This document shows, one piece after another, positions 54,497 through 63,179 of a stretch of 64,000 nucleotides of DNA (the stretch's first letter is position 1; the number at the start of each line of letters is the position of its first letter). The position numbers and the translations under genes were made by a program. The notes under the pieces are model-generated. The model had not been told where the DNA came from and searched no databases. It was given only the letters and a program-made list of their open reading frames with translations. The DNA is from an uncultured Coprococcus sp. GTDB lineage: Bacteria; Bacillota; Clostridia; Lachnospirales; Lachnospiraceae. Location: the NCBI GenBank assembly GCA_934247115.1, contig CAKQIY010000001.1:62001-126000 (forward strand), written 5' to 3'.

Positions 54497-56013
54497 ATAA
54501 ATCCCGCTTTCTTACGCTCGATCATCTCATCTATTCGAGCTATATAATCGTCTACACTCTTACAATTCTCTATTCTGTCTATACGTGTCCCCTCTGTCAC
54601 TCCGTCATGTCCCGGTCTGACAACCAGCTTCGATGAGCTTCCCGCTCCGAGACCGATGATATCAGTCCGTTCTTCCATGATAAGTATATTATACAGGCAC
54701 TCCAGCCCCGGTTTGGAATATCCCACGTTCTCCAGATTGCCCGTCATATTCTTCTGTCTGTACAGATAATACGGAGCAAGGCCGAGCTCAGCTGCTGCCC
54801 TCGTCACAGCACCTAGCTGGCTGTCTATATCCGACTTCAGAGTATTCTTGTATTTGTCCATCTCTATGTTCAGATTGGCCGCTCTCTTGATCGCCAGGGT
54901 ATGCACGGTAAGACTCTCCGGAGCAAGCTCTCTGATCTGTCTCAGTGTATTCTCCACACTGGCCGTATCCTCCCCCGGAAGACCTACTATCAGATCCATA
55001 TTGATATTGTCAAATCCGGCCCTGCGGGCATTCTCCATGGCCGTAACCGTCTGCTCAGGTGTGTGTGCCCTTCCTATGGTCCTCAGAGTCTCCGCGTTCA
55101 TGGTCTGCGGATTGATGCTTATACGGGTTACCCCGTGGTGCTTCATGACCTCCAGCTTATCATACGTTGTGCTGTCCGGTCTGCCCGCCTCTATGGTGAA
55201 TTCCCTCACATGAGACAGGTCAAATAAATCCCGCACCATGCTGCAGAGTCTGTCCATATGCTCCGCCGATATTGATGATGGTGTTCCGCCTCCCACATAT
55301 ATGGATATGAGCTTCTTTCCCGCATACGCCTCCGATACATACCGCATCTCCTTCTCCAACGCATCCAGATACTCGTCGACCCTGCTCCGGTACACTGCTA
55401 TAGGATATGAAGTAAAGGAACAATACAGGCATCTGGTAGGGCAGAATGGTATACCTATATACAGGCAGTACTCATCCTCCTCGGCTACCGAATCTATGAT
55501 CATTTTCTCCCTTCCGGCAACAGATACCGCAAGCTCCGCCTTGTCCCTTGATGTGCCGTATATATCCTGATAATTCTTTATGATATCCTCAGCGCCAAGT
55601 CCGTCCTCCATATATGATACGGCTATCTTTGTAGGTCTTATACCCGTGAGTGAACCCCACGGAAGCTCACGTCCTGTATACTCTGACAGCATATTATATA
55701 TTGCCAGCTTCAGCGGATTCCTGACCGCCGCTTTATCATGACAGTCACCATCCACAGGAACATGTGCACTGCACGCCAGCGAGCGCTCACCACCTTCAGA
55801 TACAGAGTACATCTCGATATCTATTCTTTTGTCATCTATGTCAGCCACAAGCTCTTTGTCTATCTCAGCTCTGAGCTCCGGCTTCTTCCCGAATATCTCC
55901 GGAACCACTATCCTCTCTCCGCCATAGAAGGCCTGAAGGCTCACGCGGAGATCATTGTTATAATCTTCTATATTCTGTATCAGTAATATCATATACACAC
56001 CACGATCCGTCAT
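54487..56013 (-). CDS. hemZ: HemZ-type radical SAM coproporphyrinogen III dehydrogenase-like protein
   Basis: Radical SAM protein of the HemN-like family, 508 residues. The 4Fe-4S motif is IPFCPTRCLYCSFTSYP (about 189-205, CxxxCxxC). SAM-binding (ISIYVGGGTPSSIS), GRPD and GLPGEDTASVENTL motifs follow. An N-terminal domain of about 160 residues is characteristic of HemZ rather than HemN or HemW. Start and the stop of the MBL gene share TGATG, so translation is coupled; an internal start at MILLIQN is possible. In many Firmicutes this gene sits with relA, MBL and tRNA synthetases as here. Confidence 0.92.
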   Translation of the reverse strand: MTDRGVYMILLIQNIEDYNNDLRVSLQAFYGGERIVVPEIFGKKPELRAEIDKELVADIDDKRIDIEMYSVSEGGERSLACSAHVPVDGDCHDKAAVRNPLKLAIYNMLSEYTGRELPWGSLTGIRPTKIAVSYMEDGLGAEDIIKNYQDIYGTSRDKAELAVSVAGREKMIIDSVAEEDEYCLYIGIPFCPTRCLYCSFTSYPIAVYRSRVDEYLDALEKEMRYVSEAYAGKKLISIYVGGGTPSSISAEHMDRLCSMVRDLFDLSHVREFTIEAGRPDSTTYDKLEVMKHHGVTRISINPQTMNAETLRTIGRAHTPEQTVTAMENARRAGFDNINMDLIVGLPGEDTASVENTLRQIRELAPESLTVHTLAIKRAANLNIEMDKYKNTLKSDIDSQLGAVTRAAAELGLAPYYLYRQKNMTGNLENVGYSKPGLECLYNILIMEERTDIIGLGAGSSSKLVVRPGHDGVTEGTRIDRIENCKSVDDYIARIDEMIERKKAGFIWD

Positions 56014-56654
56014 CAGAAGAACGGATTCATCTTCTTCTCTTTCCTGATAAGCGTCTGCTCCCCATGTCCCGGATATACAACAGTCTCATCTGGAAGCACG
56101 AACAGCTTCTCTCTTATGTTCTCAAGCAGCGCATTCTCATCGCCCGTCGGAAAATCCGATCTCCCCACACTGTATCTGAACAGTGTATCACCTGAGAACA
56201 GAATATTCTCCTCCTCAAAGTAATAACACATTCCGCCCCTTGTATGTCCAGGGACGCTGATGCATCTCATCTCAGTGTCCAGTATCTTTCTGACATCGCC
56301 ATCTTGCAGATACTGGTCTGTCTCCGTCTCTATAACTCTTTGGAACACGCTGGTCATCATAGCTGACAGGTTCACTCTGCTGTTGCCGAGAACCTCCTTC
56401 TCGTCCTCAGAAGCGTATGTGCACACACCTGTGAGCTTCTTCAGATCCGCCATGGCTGCCATATGGTCCACATGTCCATGGGTGAGATATATTCCCCTAC
56501 ACACATAACCTTTATCCTGTATAAGCCTGTATATCTCATCCGCATTCCAGGCAGGATCTATAACTATAGCATCCTTTGTCTGTACGTTCGCAACTATATA
56601 GCAATTGGTCTGGAAGCCGCCCAGCTCCCTCGCTATCACCTCTAATTCAGCCAT
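56013..56654 (-). CDS. MBL-fold hydrolase (glyoxalase II-like)
   Basis: A 213-residue metallo-beta-lactamase fold protein. Metal ligands are TLTHGHVDHMAA-like YLTHGHVDHMAAM, SVPGHTRGGMCYY, FSGDTLFRYSVGR and YPGHGEQT. The short form without a glyoxalase II C-terminal domain resembles YcbL. Physiological substrate uncertain; thioesters such as hydroxyacylglutathione-like compounds are typical. It follows the Fn3 protein gene closely and is coupled to hemZ. Confidence 0.9.
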   Translation of the reverse strand: MAELEVIARELGGFQTNCYIVANVQTKDAIVIDPAWNADEIYRLIQDKGYVCRGIYLTHGHVDHMAAMADLKKLTGVCTYASEDEKEVLGNSRVNLSAMMTSVFQRVIETETDQYLQDGDVRKILDTEMRCISVPGHTRGGMCYYFEEENILFSGDTLFRYSVGRSDFPTGDENALLENIREKLFVLPDETVVYPGHGEQTLIRKEKKMNPFF

Positions 56655-56672
56655 ATCTGATCTCCATCTCCG

Positions 56673-57938
56673 TTAATACTTTTCTGTCTTTATGAGCCTG
56701 CCTGACGAACTGTATGTCCGCACCACGCTCACAAAATTCCTGCCGTTATAATAAAATCTTGAATACCTGGACAGTTTTCCGTTGGCCCTGTAATATCTGA
56801 TCTGTGACAGCTGATTGTCCACAGCCCTGTATTCCTTCTCCTGTATACTGGTTATCTTGCCCTTTTTGTCTGTATACACTGCATGTATACCGCCAAATGA
56901 AACCGGCACCTTGGATGGATTGATGTATTTCTTTCCTCCATATGTGTAATATGTGCTGATCCAAAACACCCTCTCATAGCCCTTTCTGGAAGATCTCGCA
57001 ACAAATGGCGTTCTGGAACCAGTATATATCAGTCTCCTGGCCTTCCTGACATCAGCCTGATTTCTGTCCTTTACATCCTGATAATACACAACATATCCCG
57101 TGGTCCTGTTGGTATTGCTTATCTGAAGCTTATATCCCCTTATATAGAGATATGGCGCATCCGACTTCAAAAGACTGTATTCCCTGGATGAACTCCGTCT
57201 GAGAACCTGCTTCTCATAGAACACAGCATCCTTAACTGACCTCGGCACTGTCGCCGTTTTCAGCGCGTTGGAAAACGCGGAATAATACGTCACCCCGTCA
57301 TAGGTCATATATGATCTGACCCTGTAGATATATCCGGTGGCCGGTGAAAGCCCCTTGTCCTCATATGTCACAGACTTCGTATCAGCAAGCTTCGTCCAGC
57401 TCTTCTGTGCTGAATTATACTTGTAGACCTGATATCCTTCAGCTCCTGTCACCTGATTCCAGCGTATATATGTACCAGATACAGAATGCGCCCCGTTCTC
57501 CTTGAGATCTGCCTTCTGAGGAATGGTCCTTGCCTTTATCTCGGCTCTGTCAGTCGCAAAGCTGCCATCCTCTGCATGACCTCTCACTGCTATAAGATAT
57601 TCCGCTCCCGCCTTCTTAAGACCCGTTATCTCATATTCACAGTCCTGAGTGCTTCCATACCGAATATACCTTTTTTTTGCAGTATCATATACATATATCC
57701 TGTATGATTCCGCCGCTTCACAGCCATCCCATGACAGCTTTATTCCTGAGACTCCAGATGGTACAGCCCGTAGATTCCCAATTCCCCCGGAATCTGTGTC
57801 TGTGGCGACCTCATTCCCAGCCGCCGGTATACCTCCGGTATCTGCCAGTACTCTGATATCCGTCAGTCCTGCACATACATTCAGTGTCATCACCAATGCA
57901 AGCACAAGGGCCGCAAAGCTCCTTCTATATCGTTTCAT
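56673..57938 (-). CDS. Secreted fibronectin type III protein
   Basis: A 421-residue exported protein: signal peptide (FAALVLALVMTLNVCAGLTDIRVLA), then at least two Fn3 domains (about 52-140, GVSGIKLSWDGCEAAESYRIYVYD; about 146-232, GTYIRWNQVTGAEGYQVYKYNSAQKSW), and a C-terminal beta region rich in Tyr and Arg with short YRANGKLSRYSRFYYNGR-like units. No sortase motif is seen. It is placed between relA and the MBL gene with short gaps (22 and 18 bases), which is odd company for a surface protein. Function unknown. Confidence 0.85.
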   Translation of the reverse strand: MKRYRRSFAALVLALVMTLNVCAGLTDIRVLADTGGIPAAGNEVATDTDSGGIGNLRAVPSGVSGIKLSWDGCEAAESYRIYVYDTAKKRYIRYGSTQDCEYEITGLKKAGAEYLIAVRGHAEDGSFATDRAEIKARTIPQKADLKENGAHSVSGTYIRWNQVTGAEGYQVYKYNSAQKSWTKLADTKSVTYEDKGLSPATGYIYRVRSYMTYDGVTYYSAFSNALKTATVPRSVKDAVFYEKQVLRRSSSREYSLLKSDAPYLYIRGYKLQISNTNRTTGYVVYYQDVKDRNQADVRKARRLIYTGSRTPFVARSSRKGYERVFWISTYYTYGGKKYINPSKVPVSFGGIHAVYTDKKGKITSIQEKEYRAVDNQLSQIRYYRANGKLSRYSRFYYNGRNFVSVVRTYSSSGRLIKTEKY

Positions 57939-57960
57939 ACAACTCCCATCTCCTATACAT

Positions 57961-60444
57961 TTAGCCTGTAGTTCTTTCTATATCTATAATATTATCAACA
58001 TTCCTTATCTTTGCGATGATCATGTTGAGCTGTTCCTTGGATTTGATCGCAAATGATATAGTTATCGTCGCCTTACCCTGCTTGCTGGTACGGCTGTTGA
58101 TGCTGTTCACATTGATGTTCGCCTCGCTCAGGATCTTGGTGATGTCGAACAGGATGCCATTCCTGTCATCCGCATATATGTTGATCTCTGTCATATATGT
58201 GTTCGATGCAACCGCATCATCCTTCCACTCGGCCTCAATAACTCTTGCCCTGTCAGCTTCACTCATACACAGCACATTGACACAGTCAGTTCTGTGTATG
58301 GATACACCTCTTCCCCTTGTGATAAATCCCACTATCTCATCCCCTGGAACAGGTGAGCAGCACTTGGAGAATCTGACCGCAACATCATCTATGCCGTTGA
58401 CAATGATGCCGCCCTTTCCAACATGGCTGCCGTGATTCTTCTTTACTGAGAATTCATCCAGCACCTCTTCATTGGTTGCCGTCTGAGGCTTGTGATCCTT
58501 GTTATATTCATCTATAAGTCTGTTGACAATCTGGCCTTCCTTTATTCCACCATGCCCTACAGCAGCCACAATGGAATCCCAGTCCTGGAAATTGTACTTC
58601 TTGTATATCTTCTCCTGGTATTCAGGCTTGGAGTACATCGTGTAGTCAATTCCCTTGGACTTGCAGTAGTTCAGTATAAGCTCCTTGCCCCTGCTGATAT
58701 TCTCATCCTTGAACTGATGCTTGAACCACTGATTGATCTTGGTCTTGGCCTGTGTACTCTTCACTATGTTCAGCCAGTCACGGCTTGGTCCTGATGAGTT
58801 CTGTGAGGTTATGATCTCCACCCGGTCTCCATTGTTCAGCTTTGTATCTATAGGCACCTGGCGGCCATTGATCCTCGCTCCCACCATCTTGTTACCCACT
58901 GCCGTATGTATGGCGTAGGCAAAGTCTATCGGGGTGGAACCGCTTGGGAGATTCTTCACATCTCCGGCAGGAGTAAAGCAGTATACCTGTTCAGCAAAGA
59001 GATCAAGATCAGTCTTGACAAAGCTCATGAACTCCTTGTTGTCATCGGTATCCCTCTGCCACTCAAGGATCTGGCGGAGCCATGACAGCTTCTCCTCTTC
59101 CTTCTGCATGACAGTACCGGATATGTTTTCCTTGTACTTCCAGTGTGCGGCGATACCATACTCAGCCGTCCTGTGCATCTCGTAGGTCCTTATCTGTATC
59201 TCAAATGGCTGTCCCTCTGGTCCGATCAGTGTGGTATGAAGAGACTGATACATATTGGACTTAGGCATAGCTATATAGTCCTTGAATCTGCCCGGTATAG
59301 GCTTGTACATCTCATGTATGATTCCCAGTGCTGAGTAACAGTCCCTGACCGTATTCACCTTGATACGGACAGCAAATATATCATATATCTGATCCAGAGT
59401 TTTGTTCTGGTTCTTCATCTTCTTATATATACTGAAGAAATGCTTGACTCTTCCGTCTATCTCAGCCTCAAGCCCTGCATTGTCGATATGCTTCTTCACA
59501 TCGGCAACGACTCTCCTGATATAAGCATCCCTCTCGGTCAGCTTCTCATCTATCTGCGCCTTGAGTTCCTTATACACATCAGGCATAAGGTACATCATGG
59601 ACAGATCATCCAGCTCAACCTTGATCTTGCTGATACCAAGCCTGTGGGCGATAGGTGCATATATATCCATGGTCTCCCTGGCCTTCTCTATCTGCTTCTC
59701 AGGAGACTGATACTGAAGTGTTCTAAGATTGTGAAGTCTGTCCGCCAGCTTTATCAGAATAACTCTGATATCCTTGGCCATGGACAGGAACATCTTTCGC
59801 AGATTCTCCGCCTGGACCTCTATCTTGTCCGTGGTCATCTTGAGCTGTGTGAGCTTGGTAACTCCATCTACAAGAAAAGCCACCTCCTCAGAGAATTCAG
59901 ATGCTATCTCCTCGGATGTCATGACAGTATCCTCAACCACATCATGAAGTATACCGGCAACTATAGTCTCCTTATCCAGCTCCAGCTCTGCCAGTATGAT
60001 TGCCACATTCAGCGGATGCATGATATAAGGCTCACCCGACTTTCTGAGCTGTCCCTTATGAGCCGCATCTGCAACCCTGTACGCCTTCTCGATCATGGTT
60101 ATATCAGCTGATGGGTGATATGTGAGTATTCTTGTTATAAGCTCCTTGTACAGTTCCTCAGGAGGTGTAAAATCGGCAGGGGTTGACAGGTCTATCTCCC
60201 TCTTTGCCTTAGCCTGCCTGTTATTCTGCTCCTCCAGCCTCATCAGCTGATTCTGCGGAACATTCTTGCCCGCAGCGAGCGCCTTCTCTATAGCAGCAAT
60301 CCCGTCCTTGGTCGCCTGCTCCGAGGTCACCACCCCGGCATCAGCAGCCCTCTTGGTCTCCTCTGCTATTATGTTATCCTGTGTCTTATCCATCGTCTCA
60401 CCCATATGATCACCACACTTCCTGTATTCTTCTGTCAGGATCAT
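57961..60444 (-). CDS. relA: Bifunctional (p)ppGpp synthetase/hydrolase
   Basis: Rel-type stringent response enzyme of up to 827 residues. Domains in order: HD hydrolase (about 105-260; HKGQLRKSGEPYIMHPLNVA, GILHDVVEDT), synthetase (about 300-440; KYRYKE-like region, DIFAVRIKVNTVRDCYSALGIIHEMYKPIPGRFKDYIA), TGS (about 465-530) and a C-terminal ACT domain (about 745-825). The EDT of the hydrolase is intact, so both activities are expected. The first ATG overlaps the apt stop (ATGA), implying coupling; internal starts MGETM or MDKTQ are alternatives, so the first 13-17 residues are unsure. Confidence 0.95.
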   Translation of the reverse strand: MILTEEYRKCGDHMGETMDKTQDNIIAEETKRAADAGVVTSEQATKDGIAAIEKALAAGKNVPQNQLMRLEEQNNRQAKAKREIDLSTPADFTPPEELYKELITRILTYHPSADITMIEKAYRVADAAHKGQLRKSGEPYIMHPLNVAIILAELELDKETIVAGILHDVVEDTVMTSEEIASEFSEEVAFLVDGVTKLTQLKMTTDKIEVQAENLRKMFLSMAKDIRVILIKLADRLHNLRTLQYQSPEKQIEKARETMDIYAPIAHRLGISKIKVELDDLSMMYLMPDVYKELKAQIDEKLTERDAYIRRVVADVKKHIDNAGLEAEIDGRVKHFFSIYKKMKNQNKTLDQIYDIFAVRIKVNTVRDCYSALGIIHEMYKPIPGRFKDYIAMPKSNMYQSLHTTLIGPEGQPFEIQIRTYEMHRTAEYGIAAHWKYKENISGTVMQKEEEKLSWLRQILEWQRDTDDNKEFMSFVKTDLDLFAEQVYCFTPAGDVKNLPSGSTPIDFAYAIHTAVGNKMVGARINGRQVPIDTKLNNGDRVEIITSQNSSGPSRDWLNIVKSTQAKTKINQWFKHQFKDENISRGKELILNYCKSKGIDYTMYSKPEYQEKIYKKYNFQDWDSIVAAVGHGGIKEGQIVNRLIDEYNKDHKPQTATNEEVLDEFSVKKNHGSHVGKGGIIVNGIDDVAVRFSKCCSPVPGDEIVGFITRGRGVSIHRTDCVNVLCMSEADRARVIEAEWKDDAVASNTYMTEINIYADDRNGILFDITKILSEANINVNSINSRTSKQGKATITISFAIKSKEQLNMIIAKIRNVDNIIDIERTTG

Positions 60445-60965
60445 TCTCCCTCAAACTGTACAACTGATGCCACATCATACTTTGACAGTCTCTCTCTGCC
60501 CTTAAGATCCGTAAGCTCAATGAGAAATACCATCTTTACAACAATTCCGCCCAGACTCTCTATGAGCTTGGCAGCTGCCTCTATAGTTCCGCCTGTAGCA
60601 ATAAGGTCATCCACCAGCACAACCTTCTCACCCGGTCTGATAGAATCCTTATGTATCTCTATGGTCGCCTGTCCATATTCAAGGTCATATGACATCTCCA
60701 CGGTCTCCCTTGGAAGCTTGCCCTTCTTTCTCACTAGGACCAGACCCTTACCGTTCTTGTATGCCAGCGGTGCTCCGAATATAAATCCCCTGGACTCTGC
60801 TCCGGCAATAACGTCATAATCAACTCCATCCAGCAGCTTGTCCATCTCATCTATGGCAAGTCTCATGCCCTCCGGATCCTCTGTGACACTTGTCACATCC
60901 CTGAATATGATTCCCGGCTGTGGGAAATCAGGAATACTCTTGATATACTTTTCTACCTCACTCAT
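60441..60965 (-). CDS. apt: Adenine phosphoribosyltransferase
   Basis: Salvages adenine to AMP with PRPP. 174 residues of the usual length. Motifs are IPDFPQPGIIFRDVT, AGAESRGFIFGAPLA and the PRPP loop KVVLVDDLIATGGTIEAAAKL. It lies between recJ and relA and its stop overlaps relA, a common Firmicute order that ties purine salvage to ppGpp metabolism. Confidence 0.97.
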   Translation of the reverse strand: MSEVEKYIKSIPDFPQPGIIFRDVTSVTEDPEGMRLAIDEMDKLLDGVDYDVIAGAESRGFIFGAPLAYKNGKGLVLVRKKGKLPRETVEMSYDLEYGQATIEIHKDSIRPGEKVVLVDDLIATGGTIEAAAKLIESLGGIVVKMVFLIELTDLKGRERLSKYDVASVVQFEGE

Positions 60966-61012
60966 CTTATGTCCTCCTGTATCCAGAATGTACTCGATAT
61001 TTTTATGTTATG

Positions 61013-62890
61013 TCAGCCTTTATCATATGCCTCCATCTTCAACTGGAGAGAACGCCTTCCCATATATTCATTGATAGAGGGATAGTATGCAACATCAATC
61101 ACCACCGCGTTCCGCTGACCATTTAACATTTTAACACATTCATTCTCACCAAACCACTGTTTTATGTTATTCAGAAACTCTTCCGGGCTAAAATCAATGG
61201 CATCTATGCACCTGCCGTCCCCCATGTCCAGTCTGAGCTTCAGAAGATTCCGATTCTTTCCAAGTATCCACGCCCTCTCAACAGGCACTGCTGCCTGTGC
61301 AAACAAGGGTCTTCTGTTGCCCTTGCCATACGGCTCCAGCCTGTCAAGCTGCTCTGTAAGTGCCAGGCTGTTGTATGCCAGAGGCATGGCTGCATCCAAC
61401 ATAAGCTTAGGCGTGATATCCGCATCGGTGAGTGTCGTACTCTCATTCAGTTTTCTCCTCAGCTCATCCAGCCTCTCTTTTCTGATGGAAAAGCCCGCAG
61501 CCATGGCATGCCCGCCAAATGCTGTGAACATCTCCCTGAACCGGTTCAGCTCCTCGAACATATTGTAGCTCTCTATGGATCGACCTGAGCCCTTGAGGAT
61601 TCCTTGCTGCTCTCCATCCGTGAACACCATAACAGGTCTTGTATATGCCTCCTTGAGCCGGCTGGCTATGATCCCGACCACACTCTCATGCACAGCAGGG
61701 ATATATGCAACTATCACTTTATCCGCGAGGGTAGACTCATCCCATCTCCCGGACAGTGTAGCCTCCTCCAGCATATTCCTTATCTGATTCACTCCGCTCT
61801 CTGTCATGCTCTTGCGCTCCTCGTTGACAGCCAGCAGTTCCATAGCCCTGGCCTCAGCAGCATCCGGATCCCGCTCCAGCAGGAATTCAAGGCTCTGCTT
61901 CGCATCCCCAAGTCTTCCTGCAGCATTGATACATGGCCCTATGAGAAATCCAAGATCGTAGGTTGATATCTTTTTCTCACTTCTTCCACTCAGTCTCATG
62001 AGCGCATTCAGTCCGGGATTACTGCTGTTTTTCAGAGTTTCAAGCGCATACTTTACATACAGACGATTCTCATCCACCAGATCCATCATATCACAATTGG
62101 TGGCAAGCCCCAGTATCTCCATGAATTCCATAACCTCTTTCTCAGCAACTCCGGATATCCTGTACAGATACTGTATGAATTTGCTGGCAACACCCGCTCC
62201 GCACAAGCCTTTAAAGGGATATCCGCAGTCCTGTCTCTGGTTATCTATGACCGCATCCGCCTGCGGCAGCATATAGGTGCGCGTGCCGTCACTGTCCTCT
62301 TCAAATGGTATCTGGTGGTGATCTGTGACTATCACAGTAAGTCCCTGTTCCTTTGCATATCTCACCTGGTCAAGGGCTGCTATACCATTATCACAGGTTA
62401 TGATGGTGTCCACTCCATCAGCCTTTGCCTTATCTATAAGCCTTATATTGATACCATAACCATCATGCACCCGGTGAGGAATATCATAGTCTATTATATC
62501 GCAGGCATCCGGCTCCATTCCGTGAAGCTCTGCCCACGCCCTTCGCATTCCCAGAAGAAGTATATAATTGGAAGTAACACCATCCACATCATAGTCAGAT
62601 ATGATCCTTATCCTTCTGTTGTCGCAAAGCTTCTCCCGTATTATCTCACCTGCCTCCTTCATGTCCTTCATAAGCGCCGGATCGTGCATGGAGTTCCAGT
62701 CCCCCTCCAGATACATGGATATCGCATTCTCACCGGCGACACCCCTGTTGGTGATAACCCTGGCCACAACAGGATCCACGCCGAATCTCTCCCCTATAGT
62801 GCTGAAGTCCGCCCGTTTTCCCTCAACTCTCCACTGCGGCTTCTTTACATATGTATCTATTATTTCTTTCTGCTCCGGTGTCAATGTCAT
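61013..62890 (-). CDS. recJ: RecJ-type single-strand DNA exonuclease (DHH family)
   Basis: 5'-3' single-strand DNA exonuclease in recombination and repair. 625 residues. The DHH domain has SDYDVDGVTSNYIL, TCDNGIAALDQ and VTDHHQIPFE, all metal-binding motifs. The DHHA1 domain carries GSGRSIESYNMF and FGGHAMAAGFSI. A C-terminal OB-like region follows (about 515-620). It heads the leftward run recJ-apt-relA-Fn3-MBL-hemZ-HD-GYP-aspS. Confidence 0.95.
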   Translation of the reverse strand: MTLTPEQKEIIDTYVKKPQWRVEGKRADFSTIGERFGVDPVVARVITNRGVAGENAISMYLEGDWNSMHDPALMKDMKEAGEIIREKLCDNRRIRIISDYDVDGVTSNYILLLGMRRAWAELHGMEPDACDIIDYDIPHRVHDGYGINIRLIDKAKADGVDTIITCDNGIAALDQVRYAKEQGLTVIVTDHHQIPFEEDSDGTRTYMLPQADAVIDNQRQDCGYPFKGLCGAGVASKFIQYLYRISGVAEKEVMEFMEILGLATNCDMMDLVDENRLYVKYALETLKNSSNPGLNALMRLSGRSEKKISTYDLGFLIGPCINAAGRLGDAKQSLEFLLERDPDAAEARAMELLAVNEERKSMTESGVNQIRNMLEEATLSGRWDESTLADKVIVAYIPAVHESVVGIIASRLKEAYTRPVMVFTDGEQQGILKGSGRSIESYNMFEELNRFREMFTAFGGHAMAAGFSIRKERLDELRRKLNESTTLTDADITPKLMLDAAMPLAYNSLALTEQLDRLEPYGKGNRRPLFAQAAVPVERAWILGKNRNLLKLRLDMGDGRCIDAIDFSPEEFLNNIKQWFGENECVKMLNGQRNAVVIDVAYYPSINEYMGRRSLQLKMEAYDKG

Positions 62891-63015
62891 CCTCTGTTCT
62901 CCATATCTTTATCTGATTTATATATATGTACTATATATCCATACTACGATCTACAACGTATATCCATCCACATATTTTAACAGACGCCCCATGGTATTAC
63001 CAGTGCAAATGCCGC

Positions 63016-63051
63016 CATTTCGCCTGTAATTGTTGACATTTCGCCTATAAT
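63016..63051 (+). repeat. Direct repeat CATTTCGCCTRTAAT upstream of fucO
   Basis: Two 15-base copies differing at one base (63016-63030 and 63037-63051), 21 bases apart, equal to two helical turns. They lie just upstream of the fucO promoter and could be an activator or repressor site. The rest of 62891-63179 is A/T-rich with no gene. Confidence 0.6.
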
Positions 63052-63076
63052 GTCTATTCCCTTTTCATTGTATAAA

Positions 63077-63085
63077 TGTTATAAT
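63077..63085 (+). promoter_or_regulatory. Extended -10 promoter of fucO
   Basis: TGTTATAAT (hexamer 63080-63085) is a good extended -10 without a clear -35, consistent with dependence on a factor bound at the direct repeats. Confidence 0.55.
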
Positions 63086-63179
63086 AAACATACATTTTAA
63101 ATATAACTTTTGTGCATTTTGATGATAACATCTGTAAGTTTACATCACATACGCACAGAACAAAGGAGGAGATAATTTT

